39,725 nucleotides of DNA from Gammaproteobacteria bacterium (GTDB taxonomy: Bacteria > Pseudomonadota > Gammaproteobacteria > SZUA-140). Each line of letters begins with the position of its first letter. Position 1 is the first letter of the stretch. Made by a program: the position numbers and the translations under genes. This document shows positions 27,349 to 35,759 of the stretch, piece after piece. The DNA lies in NCBI GenBank assembly GCA_020847075.1, contig JADLCS010000082.1, positions 1 through 39,725 of the forward strand, in the 5' to 3' direction. The notes under the pieces are model-generated. The model was not told the origin of the DNA. It saw only the letters and a list, made by a program, of their open reading frames with translations, and did no database searches.

Positions 27349-28617
27349 TCACCCGCCTCCCGCGATGCGCGCGACGCCGCCGAAGCTGCCGACCCACAGG
27401 GTCCCGTCTTCGGACTGCGCCATCGAAAAGACATTGTTGGCGAACAGTCCGTCCGCCGTGGTCATCACCGTGAAAGTGGCGCCGTCGTCGTTGAGCCGGG
27501 CGAGCCCCTGGCTGGTGCCGATCCAGAGCCGGCCGCCGCGATCCCGGTACAGCATGAAGATGTGGTTGGCGGGCAGCCCGTCCGCGGTGGTGAAGTTCTT
27601 CCAGGTCTTGCCGTCGAAGCGGGCGAGCCCGGCGCCCCAGGTGCCGCACCAGACCGTGCCGTCGCGATCGACGTCGAGGGAGATGATGTAATTGGGATTG
27701 TAGGCGACCTTGAGATCCTCGATGCCCTGCTCCGCCTTCTGTTGCGCGTGATGCTGGGAAGCCGCGGCCGGATCGCTGGTGAACTGGATGGCGTCCTTGA
27801 CCAGTTCGTACGGCGCCCCGAGGCCGTCGGCGTGCTTCCAGTGCTTCCAGGCGCCCTTGCGGTAACGCGCCAGCCCCTCCTCGGTCGCGAACCACATATC
27901 GCCGTCCAGGCCTTCGGCGAGACCGTACACCCACGGGTTCGGCAGCCCTCCGGAGGTGTTCTCCACCGTGAACGTCTGCCAGCCGGCGGGATCGTCCAGC
28001 GCGCCGCCGCGGATCCGGTTCACCCCGGACCAGGTCGCGATCCATATATCGCCGTTGCTCACCTTCTGGACGTCGTAGACGAACTGATCGGCGAGCCCCT
28101 GCGGGATGTTGTAGTTTTTCCACTGGTCCGTCGCCGGGTCGTACAGGGACAAGCCGCCGCCGTAGGTGCCGACGGCGATCTTGTCGCCGAGACGGCTGAC
28201 ATGGAAGATGCCGTTCGACAGGATGCCGGGCACCTGATTGTCGAAAATGCGATGGTTGTCGGTGGCGGCGTCGTAACGGATCACCCCGCCCGAGGTCCCG
28301 ATCCAGGCCACGTTCCCTTCGACCATCAGCCCCTTGACGTTGCGGTTGCCGACGCGGAAGTGGGTAAAGCGCCGATTGCCCGCACCCATATTCGCGCCCG
28401 GAGTCGGGGTCGGCGCCGGAGCGGCCGCGGCGCCGGAGGGCGGCAAGGTCGGATGACCGGCCGGCAGCGGGGCGGCGGGGTCCACCTCGTCGAGCGGGGC
28501 GCGGGCCACCGGCGCGGCGGCGCCCTTGCCCTGATTGACGCCGAGCAGGTAGCCGCCCACCACGAAGCCGCCCGCCAGCACGATGAGCAGGGCCCAGGTC
28601 TTATGAGTGAATTTCAT
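27349..28617 (-). CDS. Seven-bladed Reg_prop-type beta-propeller protein, membrane-anchored
   Basis: Predicted 422-residue protein. An N-terminal signal or anchor (about 8-28, LLIVLAGGFVVGGYLLGV) precedes an Ala/Pro linker and seven repeats with the two-component-regulator-propeller pattern: AWIGTSGGVIRYD, IAVGTYGGGLSLYD, IWIATWSGVNRI, MWFATEEGLARY, VWCGTWGAGLARFD, LWIGTSQGLARL and LWVGSFGGVARI. It is a paralogue of the next gene upstream; both carry the shared YNPNY insertion before blade 5. Such propellers usually form the sensor of hybrid histidine kinases, but no kinase, Y_Y_Y or output domain is fused here. The downstream neighbour is the GGDEF/EAL gene. Confidence 0.88.
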   Translation of the reverse strand: MKFTHKTWALLIVLAGGFVVGGYLLGVNQGKGAAAPVARAPLDEVDPAAPLPAGHPTLPPSGAAAAPAPTPTPGANMGAGNRRFTHFRVGNRNVKGLMVEGNVAWIGTSGGVIRYDAATDNHRIFDNQVPGILSNGIFHVSRLGDKIAVGTYGGGLSLYDPATDQWKNYNIPQGLADQFVYDVQKVSNGDIWIATWSGVNRIRGGALDDPAGWQTFTVENTSGGLPNPWVYGLAEGLDGDMWFATEEGLARYRKGAWKHWKHADGLGAPYELVKDAIQFTSDPAAASQHHAQQKAEQGIEDLKVAYNPNYIISLDVDRDGTVWCGTWGAGLARFDGKTWKNFTTADGLPANHIFMLYRDRGGRLWIGTSQGLARLNDDGATFTVMTTADGLFANNVFSMAQSEDGTLWVGSFGGVARIAGGG

Positions 28618-28642
28618 GTCAGTCGTCCGTTCTCGCGATAAA

Positions 28643-28725
28643 CAGGGACGGATTCGTCTCTCTCATCCCTGGGGGGACGGGTTTGCGCATCCGCCCCCGG
28701 CCCGTGAATAAATAAATCTGTCCCC
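28643..28725. repeat. Composite REP-like element between the two propeller genes
   Basis: The 127-nt gap holds an outer pair, AGGGACGGATT (about 28644-28654) and AATCTGTCCCC (28715-28725), in inverted orientation. Between them lies a second GC-rich inverted segment (GGGGGACGGG near 28676 and CCGCCCCCGG near 28691). The right end, AATAAATCTGTCCCC, closely resembles RAYT-associated elements. No transposase is nearby. Confidence 0.65.
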
Positions 28726-28744
28726 ATTCGGGAGGCGCCTCAGT

Positions 28745-29830
28745 TCAGTCGCCGATGCGCACGACGCCGCCGCGCATCCCCGCCCAGACCTCTCCGTCGG
28801 GGGTGGCCGCCACCGCGTACACCGCATCGCCCGGCAGGCCGTCGGCGCGCCGGAAGCTCTGCCACGCCTTGCCGTCGTAGCGCGACAGGCCCTGATCGGT
28901 GCCGAACCAGAGGGCGCCGTGCGCGTCCTCGGCCATGGCGAAGACGATATTGCCGGCCAGGCCGTCCGCCGTCGTCAGATTGCTCCAGCGCTGGCCGTCG
29001 AAACGGCTCACCCCGCCGCCCCAGGTGCCCGCCCACACGCGGTCGCCCTTGTCGACGTGGACGCAGAACACATAGTTGGGGTTGTAGCTGGCCTGGCCGT
29101 CCACGAGCACGCTCAGGTCGTGGCGTGAGCGCGTCCCCAGGCCGGTATTGCGGCTGAGGGGGAGATTATCCCGATTCGGCGCCCCGAGACCCTGCTCATG
29201 GGTCCATTCGCGCCAGCGCCCGCCGTCGTACATCGAGATGCCGCCTTCCGTACCGAACCAGACGCGGTGCCGCGAATCGACGCCGATGCCGTACACCCAT
29301 TCATTGACCAGCTCGTCGTGGTAGGTCTCGAACTTCCCGCCCTCCGCCGGCAGCCGGTTGACGCCGGCCCAGGTGCCGATCCAGAGGCCGGCGCCGGGGT
29401 CTTCCGCCAGGGCGTAGACCCAGTAGTCGGCCAGCCCGTGCATGGGAAACCAGGTCTTCCACTCCGCGCCGCGGAGACGCGAGACCCCGCCGCCGTTGGT
29501 GCCGAACCACTTGTCCCCCGCGCCGTCGACCAGGATGGCGAACACGTATTCGTTCGCCAGCCCGTCGCCGCGCGTGTACGTCTTTTTTACCTCGCGCGTC
29601 TTGAGATCGATCTCGTGCACGCCGAGCGAGGTCCCGACCCACAACGCATCCGCCCCAGGATCGACGGCCAGGGCGCGGACATAGACCTCCTGCCCGACCT
29701 CGAAGGTCTCCAGGATCTTCGGCGACGGCCCGGCCGGCGCCGCCGCCTGCTGGCCCTGCCCGCCCTCGGAACAGGCCGCCAGCGCGGCCGTCAGCAGCAG
29801 GATCGCCGCGCCGCGAAATACAGGCTTCAT
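28745..29830 (-). CDS. Seven-bladed Reg_prop-type beta-propeller lipoprotein
   Basis: Predicted 361-residue lipoprotein with lipobox LAAC (C20). Seven blades are visible: LWVGTSLGVHEID, KWFGTNGGGVSRL, LWIGTWAGVNRL, VWFGTEGGISMYD, VWAGTWGGGVSRFD, LWFGTDQGLSRYD and VWAGMRGGVVRI. TTADGL and RADGLPGDAVYAV mark blade edges. The ATG overlaps the stop of the monohaem cytochrome gene by 4 nt, so the two are coupled. It is paralogous to the gene at 27349. No catalytic domain is present. A sensor or scaffold role at the envelope, possibly for redox proteins, is inferred from neighbours. Confidence 0.89.
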   Translation of the reverse strand: MKPVFRGAAILLLTAALAACSEGGQGQQAAAPAGPSPKILETFEVGQEVYVRALAVDPGADALWVGTSLGVHEIDLKTREVKKTYTRGDGLANEYVFAILVDGAGDKWFGTNGGGVSRLRGAEWKTWFPMHGLADYWVYALAEDPGAGLWIGTWAGVNRLPAEGGKFETYHDELVNEWVYGIGVDSRHRVWFGTEGGISMYDGGRWREWTHEQGLGAPNRDNLPLSRNTGLGTRSRHDLSVLVDGQASYNPNYVFCVHVDKGDRVWAGTWGGGVSRFDGQRWSNLTTADGLAGNIVFAMAEDAHGALWFGTDQGLSRYDGKAWQSFRRADGLPGDAVYAVAATPDGEVWAGMRGGVVRIGD

Positions 29831-30186
29831 CGCGGCTGGAGGCGCAGGGTTCTCAGATAGGCGATGACGTCGAGCAGCTCGGTCTCGGTGAACATGCCCT
29901 GATAGGCCGGCATCATCCCGCGCCCGGCCTTCAGGGTACGCATCAACTCGATATCCGGCCGCATCAGGGTATCTCCGCGCATGAAGTCGGGCGCGCCCGG
30001 GATCTGGCCGGTGCCGTTGGCGCCATGGCAGTTCTCGCAGTGGGTCTGGTAGATCTTGCGGCCCTGGAGCGGGTCCGCCGCCATGGCCGGCTGCCAGAGA
30101 CCGGCCGCCAGCGCCAGCGCGCACAGACGATACGCCCCGAGCAAGCGGCGCCCCGTACGCGCGCCCGTCTGGATTCCCTGTTTCAT
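29827..30186 (-). CDS. Monohaem class I cytochrome c
   Basis: Predicted 119-residue periplasmic cytochrome. The signal peptide ends near AMAAD (cleavage about residue 36-37). CENCH is at 50-54, and the distal ligand is probably Met91 or Met92 in AGRGMMPAY. The C-terminal ELLDVIAYLRTL is the last helix of the class I fold. The ATG at 30186 follows AGGGGGGATC, a strong Shine-Dalgarno; the open frame continues upstream without similarity. It is coupled to the propeller lipoprotein gene (ATGA) and lies 58 nt after the TlpA-like gene. It may shuttle electrons for the envelope proteins next door. Confidence 0.92.
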   Translation of the reverse strand: MKQGIQTGARTGRRLLGAYRLCALALAAGLWQPAMAADPLQGRKIYQTHCENCHGANGTGQIPGAPDFMRGDTLMRPDIELMRTLKAGRGMMPAYQGMFTETELLDVIAYLRTLRLQPR

Positions 30187-30244
30187 GATCCCCCCTGCCT
30201 CGTGAAAACCGGCCCCCGGCGCGCATGGCCGGGCGTGGCCGTCA

Positions 30245-30772
30245 TTATACATCCTGTAACCGTTCCGGGCGTCCGTCCGCGGCCTCCTCCAGGATGGCCG
30301 GCAGCTCGGGCCGGTCCCAGTCGCGCTCGCCGACGATGCGCTTCAGCAGCACGCCCTCCGGCGAGATGATGAAGGTGTCGGGATAGACCCGGATCTCGAG
30401 CACGCGCTGCGCCAGCGCGGCGTCCGCGTCCAGGTAGCTCTTGAGGGCGATGCCCCGCTCACGCAGGAACTCCTGCGCGATATCGCGCTCGGCGTCGACG
30501 GACAGACCGACGACGGAGAACCGCGCGGGATCCAGCTTGCGACGCAGGCGATCGAGGCCGGGCAGTTCCTGCCGGCAGGGCGCGCACCAGGTCGCCCATA
30601 CGTTCAGCACGATCAGTTTGCCGCGGTATTGTTCCAGGGATTCGTGGCTGCCGTCGAAGTTGCGGAGCGTCAGCGCGGGAAAACGGCGGCCCTCGACCAG
30701 CGCGTCGGGCGGCGGCGCCTGACCGCAGGAGACCAGGAGCACGGCCAGACACAGCAGGATCGGCGCGCGCAC
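30245..30772 (-). CDS. TlpA/ResA-like thioredoxin-fold lipoprotein
   Basis: Predicted 175-residue protein with a short signal and lipobox LLVSC (C16), followed by a thioredoxin domain with WCAPC (C63, C66) and the cis-Pro segment VYPDTF. TlpA/ResA proteins reduce periplasmic disulfides, often in apocytochromes before haem attachment. It follows ccmI by 38 nt on the same strand, which fits that role and would make it a second thiol-redox protein besides CcmG. The start is a GTG at 30772 with GAAGG upstream; no ATG is available before the signal sequence. Confidence 0.86.
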   Translation of the reverse strand: MRAPILLCLAVLLVSCGQAPPPDALVEGRRFPALTLRNFDGSHESLEQYRGKLIVLNVWATWCAPCRQELPGLDRLRRKLDPARFSVVGLSVDAERDIAQEFLRERGIALKSYLDADAALAQRVLEIRVYPDTFIISPEGVLLKRIVGERDWDRPELPAILEEAADGRPERLQDV

Positions 30773-30810
30773 GGCGGAGGCCTTCAGCCACGCGCCGGGC
30801 GCCGCGCCGC

Positions 30811-32055
30811 TCAGGGCAGGACCTCGCCGATGCGCACGTCCACGGGCGCCGCGCCGGAGCTGCGCACGACGGCGCTGCGCCCCTGCAGATCGCCGCTCTG
30901 CGGCATGGGGCTGCCGCCCCTGGAGACGCGCGCGACCACGACCACCTCGGGGAAGTGCGACAGGCTCAGCGAGGGATCCATGGCCATGGAGTCGTCCAGG
31001 GCGTATTGCAGGGGCAGATCCTTCACCTGCGCGCGCAGCGCCGCGAGCGGCATGCGCGGCCCGCTCGGCGCCTGGGCGAAGACGAACACCGTGTCGGGGT
31101 CCTGCACGCGCCCGCGCAGCGCCGGATCCAGGCTCACCGTCCCCTTGATGGCGACGGCCGCCGCCGGCGCCGGCGGGGTGGACGGCGCACCGCCGCCGGA
31201 CTCGCCGAGCAGGCTTTCGACCTCGGCGATATTGCCCTCCATCGCCCGCGCCGCGTCGGAATCCCTGGGCACCATGGCGTAGAGCCGGCGCCAGTACTCG
31301 AGCGCGGCCCGGTAATCGGCGCGCTCGTAGGCCGCGGTGCCCGCCAGCCACAGGCCTTTGTGATTGTTCGGATCGAGCGCCAGGGCCTCCTCGATCAGTT
31401 TCAGCGGGCGCCCCTCCAGCGACTGCCCGCTGGCCATCGCCAGCGCGTCGGCGTAGTCCACCAGCAGTTCCGGGTTCTTCAGGCCGAGGGTCACCGCCTT
31501 CTCGAGCGCGGTGCGCGCATCGTCGAAGCGCTCCAGCACCAGATAGGACCGTCCCAGCATCGCCCAGCCTTCGGCATTGTCCGGCTCGCTGGCGAGACGC
31601 TGCTCCAGCCGCGTCACCATCTGGTTGATCTGATGCGCCATGTCGCCCTGGCCGCCCGCGGCCGCCATCGGCGCGGATTGCGGCGACAGCAGCACCCCGG
31701 GCGCCCCCAGCAGCACATAGCCGCCGACCGCCAGCAACGGGACCAGCGCGATCAGCACGATCGCGCTCGCGCGGGCCGCGCGCGGCGGGGGCGGCGCGGC
31801 GGCGCCCGGCGCCTCGGCCACGTCCTCGAGCAGACGCCGCTCCAGCTCTTCGCGGCCCTGTCGGTACTGATCCGGCGTCAATACGTCGTTCTGCAGATCG
31901 CGCTCCATCTCCACGAGCTGATCGCGGTAGACCGTGATATTGAGCGCCCTGCGCTCGACGGCGGCATCCGCCGGCTCGCGCTTGATCAGGGGGGGAACGA
32001 TGAACAACAGCGCCGCGCCCAGCAACAGCGCGGCCACGATGATGAACAGGGTCAT
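30811..32055 (-). CDS. ccmI: Cytochrome c maturation protein CcmI
   Basis: Predicted 414-residue protein. Two N-terminal membrane helices (about 3-24 and 98-118) flank a cytoplasmic loop with a leucine-zipper-like segment (QLVEMERDLQNDVLTPDQY). A periplasmic TPR domain follows (EPDNAEGWAMLGRSYLVLERFDDA and similar), then a C-terminal beta domain with the ALDDSMAM and VVVARVSR motifs seen in CcmI/CycH. It holds apocytochrome for the haem lyase CcmF/CcmH. Its ATG overlaps the ccmH stop by 4 nt. Confidence 0.94.
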   Translation of the reverse strand: MTLFIIVAALLLGAALLFIVPPLIKREPADAAVERRALNITVYRDQLVEMERDLQNDVLTPDQYRQGREELERRLLEDVAEAPGAAAPPPPRAARASAIVLIALVPLLAVGGYVLLGAPGVLLSPQSAPMAAAGGQGDMAHQINQMVTRLEQRLASEPDNAEGWAMLGRSYLVLERFDDARTALEKAVTLGLKNPELLVDYADALAMASGQSLEGRPLKLIEEALALDPNNHKGLWLAGTAAYERADYRAALEYWRRLYAMVPRDSDAARAMEGNIAEVESLLGESGGGAPSTPPAPAAAVAIKGTVSLDPALRGRVQDPDTVFVFAQAPSGPRMPLAALRAQVKDLPLQYALDDSMAMDPSLSLSHFPEVVVVARVSRGGSPMPQSGDLQGRSAVVRSSGAAPVDVRIGEVLP

Positions 32056-32549
32056 GAACCGCCTTTATCCTTCGCCTCTTCGACTCCCAGCAGGGACTCC
32101 GCCCGCCGGACCTCCTCCGCGCTGAGCTCCGGCCGCGGCGCGCGGCGCTGGCGCAGGATCATCACCGCCATCAACACCACGCCGACCGCCAGCAGGATCA
32201 GCGGCCCGGCCCACAACAGCGCCGTGGTGGATTTGACGGGCGGGCGGAACAGGATGAAATCGCCATAGCGCTGCACCAGGAAATCGATGATCTCCCGGTC
32301 GCTCTTGCCTGCCCGCATCATGCTCACGATCTCGGCGCGGATATCATGCGCGAACCCGGAATCCGACTCCGCGATCGACTGTCCCTGGCACACCAGGCAG
32401 CGCAGTTCCTCTTCCAGGTGCTTGATGCGCGTCTCCAGGGCGGGATCCAGCAGCGACACCGCCTCGCCCGCGATCGCCGCGGGCGGCGGCGCGACCCACG
32501 CGCCGATGAGGGCGATCAGCAGCCAGGCCGCCGCGGCGCGCGCGCGCAT
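32052..32549 (-). CDS. ccmH: Cytochrome c maturation protein CcmH
   Basis: Predicted 165-residue periplasmic thiol oxidoreductase with a signal peptide (about 1-27) and one C-terminal membrane helix (LLWAGPLILLAVGVVLMAVM). The LRCLVCQGQSIAESDS motif (C51, C54) is diagnostic. It reduces or holds the cysteines of apocytochrome CXXCH with CcmG. Because CcmI is a separate gene, this is the short CcmH form of Pseudomonas rather than the fused E. coli form. Its start shares one base with the ccmG stop (TGATG). Confidence 0.96.
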   Translation of the reverse strand: MRARAAAAWLLIALIGAWVAPPPAAIAGEAVSLLDPALETRIKHLEEELRCLVCQGQSIAESDSGFAHDIRAEIVSMMRAGKSDREIIDFLVQRYGDFILFRPPVKSTTALLWAGPLILLAVGVVLMAVMILRQRRAPRPELSAEEVRRAESLLGVEEAKDKGGS

Positions 32550-33082
32550 CAGGCCTGCCCCTGCAACTGGCGGATCAGCGGCAGGATCCGGTTCTGCAAC
32601 GCATCCACGTTGATCGGCCCGATCTGCTTGTAGCGGATCACGCCGTGCGCATCGATGACGTAGGTCTCCGGCACGCCGTAGACGCCGTAATCCAGGCCGA
32701 CGCGGCCGTCCGCGTCGAAGGCGCTCGCGAGATAGGGGTTGCCAAGCCGCTGCAGCCAGTCGATGGCCTCCTCGCGCGTATCCTTGTAGTTGAGGCCGTA
32801 GATCGGCACGATGCCGCGCCGCGACAGATCCACCAGCAGCGGATGCTCCTGCCGGCAGGAGACGCACCAGGACGCCCATACGTTCAGCATCCACACCTTA
32901 CCGGCCATGTCCTTGTTCGAGATGGCGGTGATGGGATCGTGCAGGCGCGGCAGACTGAAGTCCGGCGCCGGCTTGTCGATCAGCGGCGAGGGGACCTCGC
33001 TGGGGTTCAACATCAGGCCCTTATACAGAAACGCCACCAGCAGCGCGAATACCGCCAGCGGCAACACCAGGCGCAATTTCAA
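32549..33082 (-). CDS. ccmG: Thiol:disulfide interchange protein CcmG (DsbE)
   Basis: Predicted 177-residue membrane-anchored thioredoxin. The anchor is about residues 5-20 and the active site WCVSC has C73 and C76. GVYGVPETYVID contains the cis-Pro loop of DsbE. The start is TTG at 33082, overlapping the ccmF stop as TTGA, with GGAGG 8 nt upstream; no ATG fits. It supplies electrons to CcmH and apocytochrome. Its length and position between ccmF and ccmH are standard. Confidence 0.95.
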   Translation of the reverse strand: MKLRLVLPLAVFALLVAFLYKGLMLNPSEVPSPLIDKPAPDFSLPRLHDPITAISNKDMAGKVWMLNVWASWCVSCRQEHPLLVDLSRRGIVPIYGLNYKDTREEAIDWLQRLGNPYLASAFDADGRVGLDYGVYGVPETYVIDAHGVIRYKQIGPINVDALQNRILPLIRQLQGQA

Positions 33083-35094
33083 GATTTCGCCTCCATCGGC
33101 AGCGCGGGGGCGGGACCGCCCGCGTCCGGCCCCGCCGCCGCGGCGGAGGTCTCGCGGTCACGCACGGGCGCGAGGCGGTAGCGCCGGTCGCTGATCGCCA
33201 GCAGACCGCCCAGCGCCATCAGCAGGCAGCCGCCCCAGATCCAGTCGACGAAGGGTTTGTAATAGATGCGCACGCTCCAGGCGCCGCCGCTGATGGGCTC
33301 GCCCAGCGAGACGTAGAGATCGCGCAGCAGCCCGGTGTCGATCGCCGCCTCGGTCATCGGCATGGTCTGCACGGTGTACACGCGCTTCTCGGGATGCATC
33401 AGCACGACGTCGCGCCCGCCGCGGCTGACCTGCACATAGCCGCGGGTGGCGGTGTAGTTCGGGCCCTGGCTCTCGACCACACCGTCGAAGCGGAAGGTGT
33501 ATCCGGCGATCTCGGTAGTATCCCCGATCTCCATGCGCAGGTCCTTCTCCACCTCGAAGCCCCGCACCAGCGTGACCCCGATGATGAAGATGGCGACGCC
33601 GAAATGCGCGAGCTGCATGCCCCAGTAGCTGCGCGTCAGCCCCGCGAAGGGCGCCGTGCCCGCCGCGCGCGCGCGGCGCATGCGGCGGGCGATGTTGGCG
33701 CCGATGGTGAAGATCAACCACGCCGCGAGCAGCAGGCCGAGACTGATCATCGGGGTCCACTTGCCGAGCACGAAAGGCAGCGCCAGCGCGACCACGACGG
33801 CGCTGACGAAGGCCCAGCGCAGGCGCACCGCGAATTCGGGCAGCTCCGCCTTCTTCCAACGGGCGATGGGCCCGATCCCCATCAGGAACACCATCGGGGC
33901 CATCAGCGGCACGAACACGGATTCGAAATAGGGCGGCCCGACGGAGATCTTGCCGAGATCCAGCGCATCGAGGATGAGCGGATAGAGCGTGCCGAGCAAC
34001 ACCGTGCCGCAGGCGGTCACCAGCATCACGTTGTTCATCAGCAGGAAGGACTCGCGCGAGACGGTGGAAAACCCGCCGCTGGCGCTGACGCGCGGCGCGC
34101 GCAGGGCGTACACCAGCAACGAGCCGCCCACCACCAGGGCGAGCAGGATCAGAATGAATACGCCGCGGCGCGGGTCGTTGGCGAAGGAATGCACCGAGGT
34201 CAGCACGCCGGAGCGCACCAGGAAGGTCCCCAGCAGGCTGAGCGAGAAGGCGATGATCGCGAGCAGCACGGTCCAGTTCTTGAACGCGCCGCGCTTCTCG
34301 GTGACGGCGAGCGAATGGATCAGCGCGGTCCCGACCAGCCACGGCATGAAGGAGGCGTTCTCGACCGGATCCCAGAACCACCAGCCGCCCCAGCCCAGCT
34401 CGTAATAGGCCCACCAGCTGCCGAGCGCGATGCCGCAGGTGAGGAACATCCATGCCACCGTCGTCCACGGGCGCGACCAGCGCGCCCACGCGGCGTCCAG
34501 CCGCCCGCTCAGCAGGGCGGCGATGGCAAAGGCGAAGGCCACCGAAAAGCCGACGTAACCCATGTACAGCATAGGCGGATGCAGCACCAGCCCGGGGTCC
34601 TGCAGCAGCGGATTGAGGTCGTTGCCGTCCGGCGCCGGGGGCATCAGCCGCTCGAACGGGCTCGAGGTCAGCAGGATGAACAGCAGGAATCCGATCGCGA
34701 CCAGCCCGAGCACCCCGATGACCCGCGCCACGATGTCCTCCGGCAGGTTGCGGCTGAACAGCGTGACCGCGCAGGTCCAGCCGCTCAGGATCAGCATCCA
34801 CAGCAGCATGGACCCTTCGTGGCCGCCCCACACCGCCGCGATGCGGTAATGCAGCGGCAACTGGGAATTGGAATGCTCCGCGACGTAGAGCACGGAGAAA
34901 TCGTTGCTGGCGAAGGAGTAGGCGAGACAGGTGAAGGCGATCGCGACGTAGACGAACATCGCCTGCGCCGCGGGGCGCGCGGTGCGGATCCACGCCGTCC
35001 TGCCGAGCGCCGCGCCGGCCAGGGGCAGGGTGCCCTGGATCGCGGCCATGATCAGGGCCAGTATCAGGGCGAAATGTCCGATCTCCGGAATCAT
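33079..35094 (-). CDS. ccmF: Haem lyase subunit CcmF
   Basis: Predicted 671-residue polytopic membrane protein, about 13-15 helices. The periplasmic tryptophan-rich haem-handling WWD segment reads GWGGWWFWDPVENASFMPW. VWGGHEGSMLLW and HPPMLYMGYVGF contain conserved His ligands of the family. It joins haem from CcmE to apocytochrome together with CcmH and CcmI. GAGGAG precedes the ATG at 35094, 15 nt after the ccmE stop. Length is typical. Confidence 0.97.
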   Translation of the reverse strand: MIPEIGHFALILALIMAAIQGTLPLAGAALGRTAWIRTARPAAQAMFVYVAIAFTCLAYSFASNDFSVLYVAEHSNSQLPLHYRIAAVWGGHEGSMLLWMLILSGWTCAVTLFSRNLPEDIVARVIGVLGLVAIGFLLFILLTSSPFERLMPPAPDGNDLNPLLQDPGLVLHPPMLYMGYVGFSVAFAFAIAALLSGRLDAAWARWSRPWTTVAWMFLTCGIALGSWWAYYELGWGGWWFWDPVENASFMPWLVGTALIHSLAVTEKRGAFKNWTVLLAIIAFSLSLLGTFLVRSGVLTSVHSFANDPRRGVFILILLALVVGGSLLVYALRAPRVSASGGFSTVSRESFLLMNNVMLVTACGTVLLGTLYPLILDALDLGKISVGPPYFESVFVPLMAPMVFLMGIGPIARWKKAELPEFAVRLRWAFVSAVVVALALPFVLGKWTPMISLGLLLAAWLIFTIGANIARRMRRARAAGTAPFAGLTRSYWGMQLAHFGVAIFIIGVTLVRGFEVEKDLRMEIGDTTEIAGYTFRFDGVVESQGPNYTATRGYVQVSRGGRDVVLMHPEKRVYTVQTMPMTEAAIDTGLLRDLYVSLGEPISGGAWSVRIYYKPFVDWIWGGCLLMALGGLLAISDRRYRLAPVRDRETSAAAAGPDAGGPAPALPMEAKS

Positions 35095-35109
35095 GGGCTT
35101 GCTCCTCCG

Positions 35110-35580
35110 TTATTCGATGAGACTCGTCGACCCGGGCAGTTCCTGCCCGCCCCTGGCGGACTTGGCCTGCTCGAGCGCGTCGGCGACCTCGGGCGGCATA
35201 TAGGTCTCGTCATGCTTGGCCAGCACCTCGTCGGCATAGAACACCCCGTCGTCGCCGAGCCGGCCCTGGGCGACCGCGCCCTGCCCCTCGCTGAACAGAT
35301 CGGGCAGGATGCCGGTGAACACCACCGGGATCTCCTTGGCCGTGTCGGTCACCGTGAAGCGCACGGTCAGGCCGTCCGCATCGCGCCGCACGCTGCCGGT
35401 CTCCACCATGCCGCCCAGGCGGAAGGTCTTGCCGACCGGGGCCTCGTTCGCCGCCACCTGGGACGGGCTGAAGAAGAACACCAGATTGCCGCGGAAGGAA
35501 TTGAGTACCAGGCCCGCGGCGACCGCGATGCCGGCGAGACCGACCAGGATGAAGGCCAATCGCTTGTGTCTGGGTTTCAT
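35110..35580 (-). CDS. ccmE: Haem chaperone CcmE
   Basis: Predicted 156-residue periplasmic chaperone with an N-terminal anchor (about 7-26) and an OB-fold. The covalent haem-binding histidine is H123 in [12 protein letters not shown], with the conserved Tyr at 127 (HxxxY type). [12 protein letters not shown] and ITV-like strands match the family. The ATG at 35580 overlaps the ccmD stop by 4 nt and follows CGGAGCGG. It receives haem from CcmC and hands it to CcmF. Confidence 0.96.
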   Translation of the reverse strand: MKPRHKRLAFILVGLAGIAVAAGLVLNSFRGNLVFFFSPSQVAANEAPVGKTFRLGGMVETGSVRRDADGLTVRFTVTDTAKEIPVVFTGILPDLFSEGQGAVAQGRLGDDGVFYADEVLAKHDETYMPPEVADALEQAKSARGGQELPGSTSLIE

Positions 35581-35759
35581 CGTCCGCTCCGTCCCGCCCC
35601 CTGCGCGGCCCCATGGATTCGACCCAGGCGGTCGAGCAGAGTTCGCCGCCGCCGGATCACCCCCACCACCTCGATCAGCATCAGCACCGCCGTCACCAGG
35701 TAGGAGCCCCACACATAAAAGGCATAGCCGCCCATATCGAAAAATTCCGCCAGACTCAC
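35577..35759 (-). CDS. ccmD: Haem exporter accessory protein CcmD
   Basis: Predicted 60-residue single-pass protein reading [20 protein letters not shown] at the N-terminus, then a membrane helix ([15 protein letters not shown]) and a basic tail [12 protein letters not shown]. FxMGGYxFYVWxSY is the CcmD signature. The GTG start at 35759 overlaps the ccmC stop (GTGA) and the stop overlaps the ccmE ATG, both by 4 nt. It is small and easily missed. In the family it is needed to release holo-CcmE from CcmABC. Confidence 0.94.
   Translation of the reverse strand: MSLAEFFDMGGYAFYVWGSYLVTAVLMLIEVVGVIRRRRTLLDRLGRIHGAAQGAGRSGR

Noticed and set aside
33394-35703. Long plus-strand open frame of 769 codons
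   Set aside because: It is antisense to ccmF and ccmE and consists mainly of His/Gln/Arg/Glu low-complexity sequence with no domain.
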